Source: an uncultured Spirochaetales bacterium
GTDB taxonomy: Bacteria; UBP6; UBA1177
DNA: 5,900 nucleotides
Direction of reading: 5' to 3'
Assembly (NCBI GenBank): GCA_902780365.1
Contig: CACZFE010000114.1
Location: 1 to 5,900 of the forward strand
Part shown: in pieces, positions 1 to 5,900 of the stretch
How the letters are laid out: the number at the start of each line of letters is the position of its first letter
How positions within the stretch are numbered: position 1 is the first letter of the stretch
Program-made: the position numbers and the translations under genes
Notes under the pieces: generated by a model
What the model saw: the letters and a program-made list of their open reading frames with translations, nothing else
What the model was told of the DNA's origin: nothing
The model's database searches: none

Positions 1-1205
1 TATTTTTTGCCGTCGATCTCTTTGTAAATAACGGTCGGTCTGCCGACGCAGAGTTCAAAGCCTTCGCGTCTCATCTGCTCGACGATGATCGCCATCTGGA
101 GTTCGCCGCGCCCTTTGACGATGACATAATCGTTCGTTTCGGGCTCTTCCAGCCTTACCGAAACGTTCATCAGAGTCTCTTTGTGGAGTCTCTCTTTGAT
201 CTTGCGGAGCTGGACATATTTTCCTTCTTTTCCGGCAAGAGGACCGTTGTTTATCGTGAAAACCATGCTGACAGTAGGTTCGTCGACTTTAATTCTCGGA
301 AGTGCTACGGGCTGATCGATCGTTGCGACTGTGTCTCCGATGTGGACATCCTCGATTCCGGCAAGAATTACGATGTCGCCGGGTTCTACGATTTCCGCAT
401 CAACAAGTTTTACACCCTGGTAAAGCTGGAGTTTCGAGACTTTAAGGCGTGCCTGAACGTCGTTTTCCTTGATGCAGACAAGCGATTCGTTGCAGTGGAC
501 GCTGCCGTTTACGACTTTTCCGATCGCGAGTCTGCCCAAATAATCGTTGTAGCTCAGATCGGTGACGAGCATTTGGAAAGGCTGTTCAGGATCGTAGAGC
601 GGACCTTTCGTAAATTCGATTATTTTATCCATCAGAATGTGAAGGTTTTCCCCTTTTTCCTCAAGTGTTTCCTGAGCGATCCCGTCACGGCCTATCGCGT
701 AGAGAACAGGGAAGTCAAGCTGTTCGTCGTCAGCTCCCAAGTCTATGAAAAGATTGCCGATTTCGTTGAGAACTTCCTGCGGACGAGCATCTTTTCTGTC
801 GATTTTATTGATGACGACCATGATCTGGAGCTTCGCTTCGAGAGCCTTTCTGAGAACGAATCTTGTCTGCGGAAGCGGACCTTCCGACGCATCGACAAGG
901 AGTATCGCGCTGTCAGCCATGAAAAGTGCGCGCTCGACTTCGCCGCCGAAATCAGCGTGTCCTGGAGTGTCGATGATGTTTATTTTGACGCCTTTCCATA
1001 CGACCGAGCAGTTTTTTGCCGCGATCGTGATGCCGCGCTCACGCTCGAGATCCATGTTGTCCATGATCCTGTCGTTTACGATCTCGCCTTCGCGGAAGAC
1101 ACCGCTCTGCTTGAACATTGCGTCAACAAGTGTTGTTTTGCCGTGGTCAACGTGAGCGATGATCGCCACGTTCCTGATTTTGTCGTTTCTTACCAAGTTA
1201 CCCAT
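1..1205 (-). CDS. typA: TypA/BipA ribosome-associated translational GTPase, N-terminal 401 residues (runs off left edge)
   Basis: This is a translational GTPase of the EF-G/LepA superfamily. The TypA/BipA family is known to bind the ribosome at the EF-G site and to help 50S assembly and growth under stress or cold. The G-domain motifs are all visible: the P-loop AHVDHGKTT at residues 17-25, switch I ERERGITI at 54-61, DTPGH at 79-83 and NKID at 133-136. The stretch GADDEQLDFPVLYAIGRDG after the G domain is characteristic of TypA rather than LepA or EF-G. The beta-barrel domain 2 follows, then the EF-G-like domain III with KVDEPTVSM and NGPLAGKEGK, and the sequence stops at PTVIYKEIDGKK. Family members are about 600-615 residues, so roughly the last 200, including the TypA-specific C-terminal domain, are missing only because the window ends. 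The ATG at 1205 is supported by AGAAGGA five bases upstream. No frameshift is seen. Confidence 0.97.
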   Translation of the reverse strand, partial: MGNLVRNDKIRNVAIIAHVDHGKTTLVDAMFKQSGVFREGEIVNDRIMDNMDLERERGITIAAKNCSVVWKGVKINIIDTPGHADFGGEVERALFMADSAILLVDASEGPLPQTRFVLRKALEAKLQIMVVINKIDRKDARPQEVLNEIGNLFIDLGADDEQLDFPVLYAIGRDGIAQETLEEKGENLHILMDKIIEFTKGPLYDPEQPFQMLVTDLSYNDYLGRLAIGKVVNGSVHCNESLVCIKENDVQARLKVSKLQLYQGVKLVDAEIVEPGDIVILAGIEDVHIGDTVATIDQPVALPRIKVDEPTVSMVFTINNGPLAGKEGKYVQLRKIKERLHKETLMNVSVRLEEPETNDYVIVKGRGELQMAIIVEQMRREGFELCVGRPTVIYKEIDGKK

Positions 1206-1210
1206 CTGAT

Positions 1211-1217
1211 TCCTTCT
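1211..1217 (-). promoter_or_regulatory. Shine-Dalgarno site of typA
   Basis: Read on the minus strand this is AGAAGGA, followed by the 5-base spacer ATCAG and the ATG of typA. It is a good match to the anti-Shine-Dalgarno sequence at normal spacing and fixes the typA start at 1205. Confidence 0.8.
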
Positions 1218-1248
1218 AAAAAAAAGACCATTTAAAAAAAACGCGCGT

Positions 1249-1276
1249 AATTTAATTAGAGATTTCGTAATTTCAA
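1249..1276 (-). promoter_or_regulatory. Possible sigma70-type promoter for typA
   Basis: In the 106-base gap between the envelope-protein gene and typA, the minus strand reads TTGAAA (1276-1271), a 16-base spacer, then TAAATT (1254-1249). The -35 box matches TTGACA at five of six positions and the -10 box matches TATAAT at four of six. A transcript would start near 1242 and have a leader of about 37 bases. The region is AT-rich, so boxes like these can occur by chance. The support for it is its position: it is the only sizeable gap in the window, and it comes before a gene unrelated to those upstream. Confidence 0.35.
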
Positions 1277-1311
1277 GAAAAATATTGAATTTTGTTGAAA
1301 AATCAGCGGAA

Positions 1312-2226
1312 TCAGAAGAGAAAAACAGGTGAAAACATGAAGTTCCAGCTCTGCATTTCGTGTCTTGCACCGAAAAGACCGAGTTCGATGTGCGTCGGCG
1401 AGACGTTGAATGAGGCTGCGATTTCGAACCATTTTACCCTGTAGGCGAGCCTGAAAACGAAGAATTCGCGGTGGAAAAGGACGCCTTTTGCGCTGTAAAG
1501 AGCCACCTCGAAGCCTGTAGAGAAGCGGATGTGGTAGATGTCAACGATATCAAATTGAAGATTCAGGCTGTAAGCCTCCCACGGGACTGAATTGTCGGCA
1601 AGTCTCAGGTTTATTCCTTTCTTGAAGCGTGCTCCTAACCTTAGGAACGAGAATCCTACCGAAAATTTGAGTCCGAAAGCCCATTTTTCCTCGGAAGTGG
1701 CGAACAGCGAGATCCCGAAACGTTCACTCTTTTTTGCCCATGGGAAAAATTCAATGTTTTCAGTAACTTTTATGCCGCTTTTAAGTAAAATATTCGGTTT
1801 TGGTTTTTCTTCTACCTTTTTGTCGTCTTCGTAGAAACGCTCTTTGAACTCGTCTTTCTGCCATTTTGACGAGAGATTCCTGATTTTGGCCAGTTTTTCG
1901 GAATCTTTGGGCATCTTGTCGAATTTATCGTCTTTTTCATAGATTACGGTAACCATTTCGTCCATCAGATTGCAGACATCTTCCGCCGTTATCTCTTTTA
2001 TCGGCAGATTTTTGGCAAAACCGTTCTCAGCTACGATCGAAAGGGTGTTTTCATCGGGCATTTCAATGAGAAAATTGATGTCGAGCTTTTTTTCCTTGTA
2101 GAACGCTGTTATTTTGTTGCGAAGCTCCTCAGGAATATTTTCATCGAAGAAGATATTTCCGAAAAGTGAAAAAGAAAAAAGTAAAAATGCAGCAAATAAA
2201 AAAAGTCTCAATTCAAATTCCGTCAA
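1312..2226 (-). CDS. Secreted protein with N-terminal soluble region and C-terminal beta-barrel-like half; unrecognised family
   Basis: I do not recognise a named family. Residues 7-23 form a hydrophobic signal-peptide core (LFLFAAFLLFSFSLFG), with cleavage plausible near residue 23. Residues 24-100 look like a small mixed alpha/beta domain. Residues 100-145 are charged and Lys/Glu/Asp-rich, with KKVEEKPKPN as a likely linker. From about 146 to the end, short strands alternate polar and hydrophobic residues and are rich in Phe, Gly, Arg and Trp. The protein ends in FSPVFLF, and a C-terminal Phe after an alternating strand is the classic signal for BAM-mediated outer-membrane insertion. This suggests a small barrel of roughly 8-10 strands in the outer membrane (inference). 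The start is uncertain. TTG at 2226 overlaps the upstream lipoprotein stop by four bases but gives an acidic N-terminus (MTEFELR). TTG at 2211 gives MRLFLF, a better signal peptide, with a weak GGA seven bases upstream. Confidence 0.8.
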   Translation of the reverse strand: MTEFELRLFLFAAFLLFSFSLFGNIFFDENIPEELRNKITAFYKEKKLDINFLIEMPDENTLSIVAENGFAKNLPIKEITAEDVCNLMDEMVTVIYEKDDKFDKMPKDSEKLAKIRNLSSKWQKDEFKERFYEDDKKVEEKPKPNILLKSGIKVTENIEFFPWAKKSERFGISLFATSEEKWAFGLKFSVGFSFLRLGARFKKGINLRLADNSVPWEAYSLNLQFDIVDIYHIRFSTGFEVALYSAKGVLFHREFFVFRLAYRVKWFEIAASFNVSPTHIELGLFGARHEMQSWNFMFSPVFLF

Positions 2227-2747
2227 TCGTCTTCATGAATAAATCCCATGTTTCCTGCAGTCTCGAGGACATCAGGGTTAGTGCGGTCTATTCCGAGCAT
2301 AATGTCCGAGAAAAATCTGGCTTTTTCCATATTCCTTTCTTCAATTGCCTTGCGCATCGCTATGAAGGCAATGTGCGGAAAAACGATCTTTTCTCCTGAC
2401 AGTCTGATATGTTCGATATTTTTTGTCATGTAAAAAGTGTAGAGTTCGTCGCTCCCTTTTTTGTATTTTTTGTCGTAGAAAGTGTAGGAAACGGGAATAT
2501 ATCCGTTTTCTTCGGGAAGTATCTCGAATTCAGAGGGTTTAAACACAAAGCAGTATTCCTCGAAATCTTTTTCCGAAAATGCCGCCTGAGTGGTTTTGTC
2601 AAGCAGGATGTAGGCTTTGTGAGTATTCCCGTCAAGACGTGCCTGCATGAAAAGTGTTGCTGGGTCAGGTGATTTTTCGTTTTTGGAGCATGAAACCAAA
2701 AACAGCGGGAGAAATACAAAAAGGACCGTAAATCTTTTTAAAATCAT
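2223..2747 (-). CDS. Small outer-membrane-type lipoprotein with NTF2/DUF4878-like and TPR-like segments
   Basis: A 174-residue lipoprotein. The N-terminus has basic residues (MILKRF), a hydrophobic core and the lipobox LVSC, with the lipid-modified Cys at residue 20. Ser21 follows, not Asp, which by the E. coli rule favours outer-membrane sorting. After a short Lys/Pro-rich tether, residues 29-66 (ATLFMQARLDGNTHKAYILL to FEEYC) resemble the start of NTF2-like DUF4878-type lipoprotein domains: a helix, then a GNxxKAYxLLD turn. Strands follow at about 74-106. Residues 125-170 look like a single TPR-like helical hairpin, with the pattern AIEERNMEKA then NPDVLETAGNMG. These family ties are by eye and not certain. 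The ATG lies only four bases after the deoC stop, and the sole SD-like sequence is a weak GGTAAG inside that junction, so translation is probably coupled to deoC. The stop overlaps a possible TTG start of the next gene. Function unknown. Confidence 0.85.
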   Translation of the reverse strand: MILKRFTVLFVFLPLFLVSCSKNEKSPDPATLFMQARLDGNTHKAYILLDKTTQAAFSEKDFEEYCFVFKPSEFEILPEENGYIPVSYTFYDKKYKKGSDELYTFYMTKNIEHIRLSGEKIVFPHIAFIAMRKAIEERNMEKARFFSDIMLGIDRTNPDVLETAGNMGFIHEDD

Positions 2748-2751
2748 AGTC

Positions 2752-3525
2752 TTACCAATTTTCCATTATTGAAACCGAACTGCTGCAGCCGATCCTGTCG
2801 GCGCCTGCCTGCATCATTGCGATCAATGTTTCTTTGTCTCTGATCCCGCCGGCTGCTTTTACTCCGAGCCTGTTTCCGGCAACAGCTCTCAAAAGTCTGA
2901 CGTCTTCGACAGTCGCTTTGCCGTTCACTCCGGTCGAAGTTTTGAGCATGTCTGCTCCTGCAAAAACCGCGATAAGCGCCGCATCGATTTTTTCTTCTTC
3001 GGAAAGGGCCGATGTTTCAAGGATGACTTTGACGTAGACTTTTGTTTTTAATGCGCTTTTTAAAATTTCAAAGCATTTTGTCAGTAGACCGCTTTTGATA
3101 AACCCTATGTTTATTACGACATCGATTTCATCCGCTCCGTCAATGACAGCCTGCCTTGATTCAGCCTCTTTTGCCGCCGCGCTCGATGCTCCGAGCGGAA
3201 AGTCAATGACAGTCGCGATCCTGAAACCGGCGTTTTCTTTTTTTCTGAAATCTGCAGCGGTTTTTATCCAGACCGGATTTATACATACCGCTTTGAAGCC
3301 GAAATACGCAGCTTCGCGGCAGATCCTCAGGACATCGCTTTCGGTCGCGTTGAATGAAAGGATCGTGTGGTCTATAGCATTTGCTGCTGTCTCTTTTGTG
3401 ATCTCGGGAATTTTGTATTCAGTGTTCAGATTTTCTTGGGTTTTAGTTATTTCTTCAGGTGAAATACCAAGAATAGCTGCAAGTTCTTCTGATCTTTTTG
3501 CGATTTTTTCTTTCAAAGTATTCAT
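2752..3525 (-). CDS. deoC: Deoxyribose-phosphate aldolase
   Basis: A cytoplasmic class I aldolase that cleaves 2-deoxy-D-ribose 5-phosphate to glyceraldehyde 3-phosphate and acetaldehyde, the last step of deoxynucleoside catabolism. The 257-residue TIM barrel carries the family motifs. IDHTIL is at 51-56, VIDFPLG at 106-112 and EIDVVINIG at 133-141, where D135 matches E. coli D102. KVILET is at 166-171. MLKTSTG is at 193-199, with the Schiff-base Lys at K195. GVKAAGGIRD is at 221-230, with K223 matching E. coli K201. About 40 residues precede the first barrel strand, giving a length close to Thermotoga-type enzymes. The end is short and a little unusual: GCSSSVSIMENW, where most relatives have a GTSSG- or GASSG-type phosphate loop. 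The ATG is preceded by AGGAG five bases upstream. No other deo genes (deoA, deoB, deoD) are in the window; its neighbours are a deacetylase and a lipoprotein. Confidence 0.96.
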   Translation of the reverse strand: MNTLKEKIAKRSEELAAILGISPEEITKTQENLNTEYKIPEITKETAANAIDHTILSFNATESDVLRICREAAYFGFKAVCINPVWIKTAADFRKKENAGFRIATVIDFPLGASSAAAKEAESRQAVIDGADEIDVVINIGFIKSGLLTKCFEILKSALKTKVYVKVILETSALSEEEKIDAALIAVFAGADMLKTSTGVNGKATVEDVRLLRAVAGNRLGVKAAGGIRDKETLIAMMQAGADRIGCSSSVSIMENW

Positions 3526-3530
3526 TTTAT

Positions 3531-3535
3531 CTCCT
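3531..3535 (-). promoter_or_regulatory. Shine-Dalgarno site of deoC
   Basis: Minus-strand AGGAG with a 5-base spacer (ATAAA) before the deoC ATG at 3525. It is the strongest ribosome binding site in the cluster. It lies in the 12-base gap just after the TGA stop of the deacetylase gene. Confidence 0.8.
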
Positions 3536-3537
3536 GT

Positions 3538-4479
3538 TCAACTGTTCAATTTCCCGTTAAGTTTCATTTCTGCGACTTCCGCAAGAGTTTTGAATTCAAA
3601 ACCGTTGTTTTTGTAAAAGTCTATAACATGCTGAAATCTTTCCATTTTTCTTTCAAGCGAAAAGGCGAGGTCGGGCTGCTTGCCTTTCAGCGGATCAAAG
3701 TGCGGTGATTCACCGGCATCACAGAGGTCGATCCCGTGAGCTTCGATGTTGATGAAACTCCTGTTTTTAGAAATTTTAAGCATCAGATCGATCAGGAATG
3801 AGGGGAAAGCGATTATTGAAGTGCCTATCAGCGGGATGTTTGCGAGCGGAAAAAGGGTCGTCATCGGAAGTTCGGCAAATGTGCCTTCTTTCTTTGTATC
3901 ACGTACAGTTTTGTCAATAAATTCAGGGGTATATCTGCCAAAAGCATCTGCGAAAGATGAAATGATAGACTTTGATTCATGCCCAGAAAGTTTTTTCAGG
4001 TGAATGAGAAGCCACTTTGCGAGGTAGTATGAAATTGAGGGGAAAAGCGATGAGTCGTAAGTGTAACCAACTGATTTTAATACTGAAATTAGCTCTTTTG
4101 AGGAATTGTAGCCGGGGCTTCTGAACCCTTTGCAGGTTATTTTTGCGGTTTTTTCAAGAAAATCCTTGTTCTTTTTTATCTCCTGAAAAATCTCATCTTT
4201 CGGAAGTCTTGTCAGCTGGTAGTTGTGCGAAAAGGAATGGTCTGCGATTTCGTGTCCTCTGTGTACGATTTCTCTTAAAATTTCGCTGTTTTTCTCGGAA
4301 AATCCGTAAGATGTAATGAAAAAAGTCCCTTTTACCGAATTTTTGTCGAAAAGTTCGATAAATCTTCTTATTCCATGGATATAAACCGGGTCGTCGCTGA
4401 TTCCGGCAGTTTCGATCCCGTGTATCGCGTAGTAGCAGATCAAAGGATCGACATCGACATTTATGCATGCGATTTTCAT
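3538..4479 (-). CDS. Polysaccharide deacetylase (NodB homology / CE4-like), ArnD-related type
   Basis: A metal-dependent deacetylase-fold enzyme of 313 residues, likely to remove an acyl group from an amino sugar on a glycan or glycolipid. The motifs are NVDVDPL at residues 7-13 (D9 as catalytic base, D11 as metal ligand, in place of the common TFDDG), KGTFFIT at 50-56, HEIADHSFSHN at 76-86 (metal ligands H81 and H85), FRSPGY at 119-124, and EAHGID at 246-251 (H248 as candidate catalytic His). The VDVD form of motif 1 and the late His motif recall ArnD and related atypical NodB proteins, but no other arn genes are present, so the substrate is open. About 120 residues separate the third and last motifs, including a hydrophobic helical part (about 150-162 and 215-237) that could contact membrane or lipid. 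There is no signal peptide, so it is probably cytoplasmic. The ATG at 4479 is preferred over an in-frame TTG at 4491 because GAGGTG lies just before it. Confidence 0.9.
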   Translation of the reverse strand: MKIACINVDVDPLICYYAIHGIETAGISDDPVYIHGIRRFIELFDKNSVKGTFFITSYGFSEKNSEILREIVHRGHEIADHSFSHNYQLTRLPKDEIFQEIKKNKDFLEKTAKITCKGFRSPGYNSSKELISVLKSVGYTYDSSLFPSISYYLAKWLLIHLKKLSGHESKSIISSFADAFGRYTPEFIDKTVRDTKKEGTFAELPMTTLFPLANIPLIGTSIIAFPSFLIDLMLKISKNRSFINIEAHGIDLCDAGESPHFDPLKGKQPDLAFSLERKMERFQHVIDFYKNNGFEFKTLAEVAEMKLNGKLNS

Positions 4480-4483
4480 TAAG

Positions 4484-4489
4484 CACCTC
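4484..4489 (-). promoter_or_regulatory. Shine-Dalgarno site that fixes the deacetylase start
   Basis: Minus-strand GAGGTG, a 4-base spacer (CTTA), then ATG at 4479. The site overlaps the TGA stop of the upstream acetyltransferase gene. It rules against the longer reading from TTG at 4491, which would place the start upstream of this site and add four residues (MRCL) before the natural MKIACINVDVD beginning. Confidence 0.75.
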
Positions 4490-4913
4490 AATGAGTCTTT
4501 CTCATTTCAAAGTAGGGGAGACGCGTCATCTGGCATATTCCGTTCCCGCTGATTTCAAATCCGTGTTTTCTGTAAAAATTTACAGCTCTGGTGTTGTCGG
4601 CATATACCTGAAGGGAAAGTTCCTTTTTTTCGGAAAGCGCTGAATTTAAAAGCTCGGAACCGATTCCTCTGTCCCAGTATTCCGGCAGGACGAAAAGTCC
4701 TTCGATATAGTCCTGCGAACACGAAATTATGCCGACAGCCCTGCCTTCACGCTCGAAAACGAGATTACGGCAGTTTCTTATCGTTTTGAAGATGAAATTC
4801 TTTTTGTCGCGGCCGAAAAAGCCGGGTTCGACTCCCAAAGAGAGAGCGACGTTCGATTTTTCGTAAATTGTTTCGATGTCATGAATGTCGGATTCCTTAA
4901 AATTCCTTATCAT
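4488..4913 (-). CDS. GNAT family N-acetyltransferase
   Basis: A 141-residue acetyl-CoA-dependent N-acyltransferase, normal in size for a single-domain GNAT. The N-terminus MIRNFKESDIHDIETIYE is the usual beta1-alpha1 opening of the fold. Motif A is at about residues 70-92: IEGLFVLPEYWDRGIGSELL, with the acetyl-CoA pyrophosphate-binding loop D81-R-G-I-G85. The last conserved block is at about 99-124: LSLQVYADNTRAVNFYRKHG plus FEISG, with N107 and Y114, the latter being the position often used as general acid. The overall pattern, with a short direct step from LFVLPEY to the N-x-x-A-x-x-FY block, resembles YjaB/RimI-like proteins. The substrate cannot be told from sequence. There is no Shine-Dalgarno-like sequence in the 26 bases between the ankyrin-gene stop and this ATG, so expression may depend on upstream translation. 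The deacetylase gene starts eight bases after its stop. Confidence 0.93.
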   Translation of the reverse strand: MIRNFKESDIHDIETIYEKSNVALSLGVEPGFFGRDKKNFIFKTIRNCRNLVFEREGRAVGIISCSQDYIEGLFVLPEYWDRGIGSELLNSALSEKKELSLQVYADNTRAVNFYRKHGFEISGNGICQMTRLPYFEMRKTH

Positions 4914-4939
4914 GGCGCAACAACTTGAATTTATTGCTG

Positions 4940-5900
4940 TTATTCGTAAGCCCCGGCCCTTCTGAGAAGATCCACGATGTTGTAGTTGCCGGTGTACTGG
5001 GCTCTTGTGATAGCGGTTCTTCCTTTATCGTCCTTGGCATTGATGTCGGCTTTTTTGGAAATCAGGAACTGGACTGCTTTCTCGAATCCTCTGCCTGCCG
5101 CGATCATAAGGGGTGTGCTTTTCTGCTTGTCGACGATTTTGAAATCAGATCCTTTTTCAAGGAGCAGAAGAACGACAGGTTCCTCTCTTTTCGAGCATGC
5201 ATAAAGGAGAACTGTCTCGCCTTCCTTGTTCTTTGCTTCAAGGTCTGCTCCTGCCGCAAGAAGCATGTCTATCATCTTGCCGTTTCCGTTGCGGACCGCG
5301 TACCAGAGCGGGAAGAGGCCGTCTGAAAATCTGCGGTTTACCGAGATCTGGCGCTTGATAAGGTTTTCCGCGATGTCGAGATAGCTGTTCAGAGTCGCGT
5401 AAGCCATAAGCTCATCCTGCTCGGAACGTTTTTCGATGAGAGCGTCTTTGTTGAGAAGGTAGAGAACGACATCGTGCCTGTTCTCTCTTTTTGCAAGAAT
5501 GAGTGAGGTGTCGCCATTTTTGTCTGCCGCATCTATCGAAGCACCTTTTTCTGTGAAGGTTTTGACGAATTTGATATGTCCTTTTTTAGCCGCGACGATA
5601 AGCGGTGTCTCTCCGTTGTTGTTGGCTTTGTTGAGATCGGCATCTTTGCTGAGGAGAAGCTCGACTATGTCGTCGAAATTCTTGTGGAGCGCGATAAGAA
5701 GGGGAGTGTTGCCGAACATATCGGCCGAGTTTACAAAAGATCCGTGCTCGAGGAAAAGTTTTACCAGTCCGATGTTTCCTCGTGAAGCCGCAACAAGGAT
5801 AGGAGAGTTGCCTTCGCTGTCCTTGAGGTCGATTTTGGCGTCGTTTTTGACAAGCATGTGGACCATTCTCGGCTTGTCTGCAAGTACTGCCGACATGAGC
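4940..5900 (-). CDS. Ankyrin-repeat protein, C-terminal 319 residues (start beyond right edge)
   Basis: A tandem ankyrin-repeat protein that would act by binding other proteins; no catalytic domain is visible in this part. About ten repeats of 32-33 residues can be counted, the first cut by the window edge. Typical units include the segments NGETPLIVAAKKGHIKFVK and KSTPLMIAAGRGFEKAVQFL, each with the TPL turn, a paired-helix core and a final D/N before the next beta-turn. One repeat in the middle (about 5430-5335, near QDELMAYATLNSYLDIAENL) lacks the Gly and TPL positions and is degenerate. The protein ends almost directly after the last repeat (RRAGAYE), so there is no C-terminal effector domain. 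The ATG at 5896 is inside a repeat (LMSAVLADKPRMVHML) and the frame stays open to the edge, so the true start, and any signal peptide, lies outside the window. It is the first visible gene of the cluster, followed after 26 bases by the acetyltransferase. Confidence 0.93.
   Translation of the reverse strand, partial: LMSAVLADKPRMVHMLVKNDAKIDLKDSEGNSPILVAASRGNIGLVKLFLEHGSFVNSADMFGNTPLLIALHKNFDDIVELLLSKDADLNKANNNGETPLIVAAKKGHIKFVKTFTEKGASIDAADKNGDTSLILAKRENRHDVVLYLLNKDALIEKRSEQDELMAYATLNSYLDIAENLIKRQISVNRRFSDGLFPLWYAVRNGNGKMIDMLLAAGADLEAKNKEGETVLLYACSKREEPVVLLLLEKGSDFKIVDKQKSTPLMIAAGRGFEKAVQFLISKKADINAKDDKGRTAITRAQYTGNYNIVDLLRRAGAYE

Noticed and set aside
1190..1231. A 13-codon upstream open frame (ATG at 1231, TAA ending at 1190) overlapping the typA start on the minus strand
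   Set aside because: It has no ribosome binding site, carries no peptide feature suggesting a leader, and is short enough to occur by chance.
183..1235. A 350-codon open frame on the plus strand opposite typA
   Set aside because: It lies wholly antisense to a highly conserved GTPase, its translation has no recognisable domain, and its length follows from the codon pattern of typA on the other strand.
1234..1248. On the minus strand, the palindrome ACGCGCGT running into eight T's, resembling an intrinsic terminator
   Set aside because: The palindrome has no loop, so it cannot fold into a stable RNA hairpin, and it lies downstream of the likely typA promoter.
1272..1289. Inverted repeat TTCAA / TTGAA with an 8-base loop in the gap before typA
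   Set aside because: It has only five AT-rich pairs and no T-run after it on the minus strand. It is too weak to call a terminator or operator and overlaps the candidate -35 box.
4480..4491. A longer deacetylase reading from TTG at 4491
   Set aside because: GAGGTG lies between this TTG and the ATG at 4479 and is correctly spaced for the ATG; the added residues MRCL match no family feature.
5894..5896. ATG at 5896 as the start of the ankyrin protein
   Set aside because: It falls inside an ankyrin repeat, has Leu in frame immediately before it, and the frame stays open to the window edge, so the gene begins outside.

Overview
All convincing genes in this window lie on the minus strand, so transcription runs from position 5900 towards position 1. 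The window suggests a diderm (Gram-negative-type) bacterium of moderate GC: there is a lipoprotein with a clean lipobox, a secreted protein whose C-terminal half looks like an outer-membrane beta-barrel ending in Phe, a bacterial TypA/BipA GTPase and a bacterial-type DeoC. Nothing here fixes the phylum.

Layout in transcription order: (1) an ankyrin-repeat protein whose start is beyond the right edge (5900 to 4940); (2) a small GNAT acetyltransferase (4913-4488); (3) a polysaccharide deacetylase / NodB-type hydrolase (4479-3538); (4) deoxyribose-phosphate aldolase deoC (3525-2752); (5) a small lipoprotein (2747-2223); (6) a secreted, probably outer-membrane, protein (about 2226-1312); (7) after a 106-base gap, the N-terminal two-thirds of typA/bipA, which runs off the left edge (1205 to 1).

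Genes 1-6 are packed with gaps of 26, 8, 12 and 4 bases and one 4-base overlap, so they probably form one operon. They do not make an obvious single pathway. DeoC is cytoplasmic deoxynucleoside catabolism, the deacetylase acts on glycans or glycolipids, the last two products are envelope proteins, and the ankyrin protein is a generic protein-binding scaffold. The best candidate for a functional unit is the lipoprotein plus barrel-like protein pair, joined by a stop/start overlap. typA has its own good ribosome binding site, and a weak promoter-like sequence lies in the gap before it.

No RNA genes, insertion sequences, CRISPR arrays, attachment sites or convincing intrinsic terminators were seen. 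There is no gene-free stretch longer than about 106 bases. I found no clear new defence or mobile system; the interest lies in two unrecognised envelope proteins and the mixed content of the operon.
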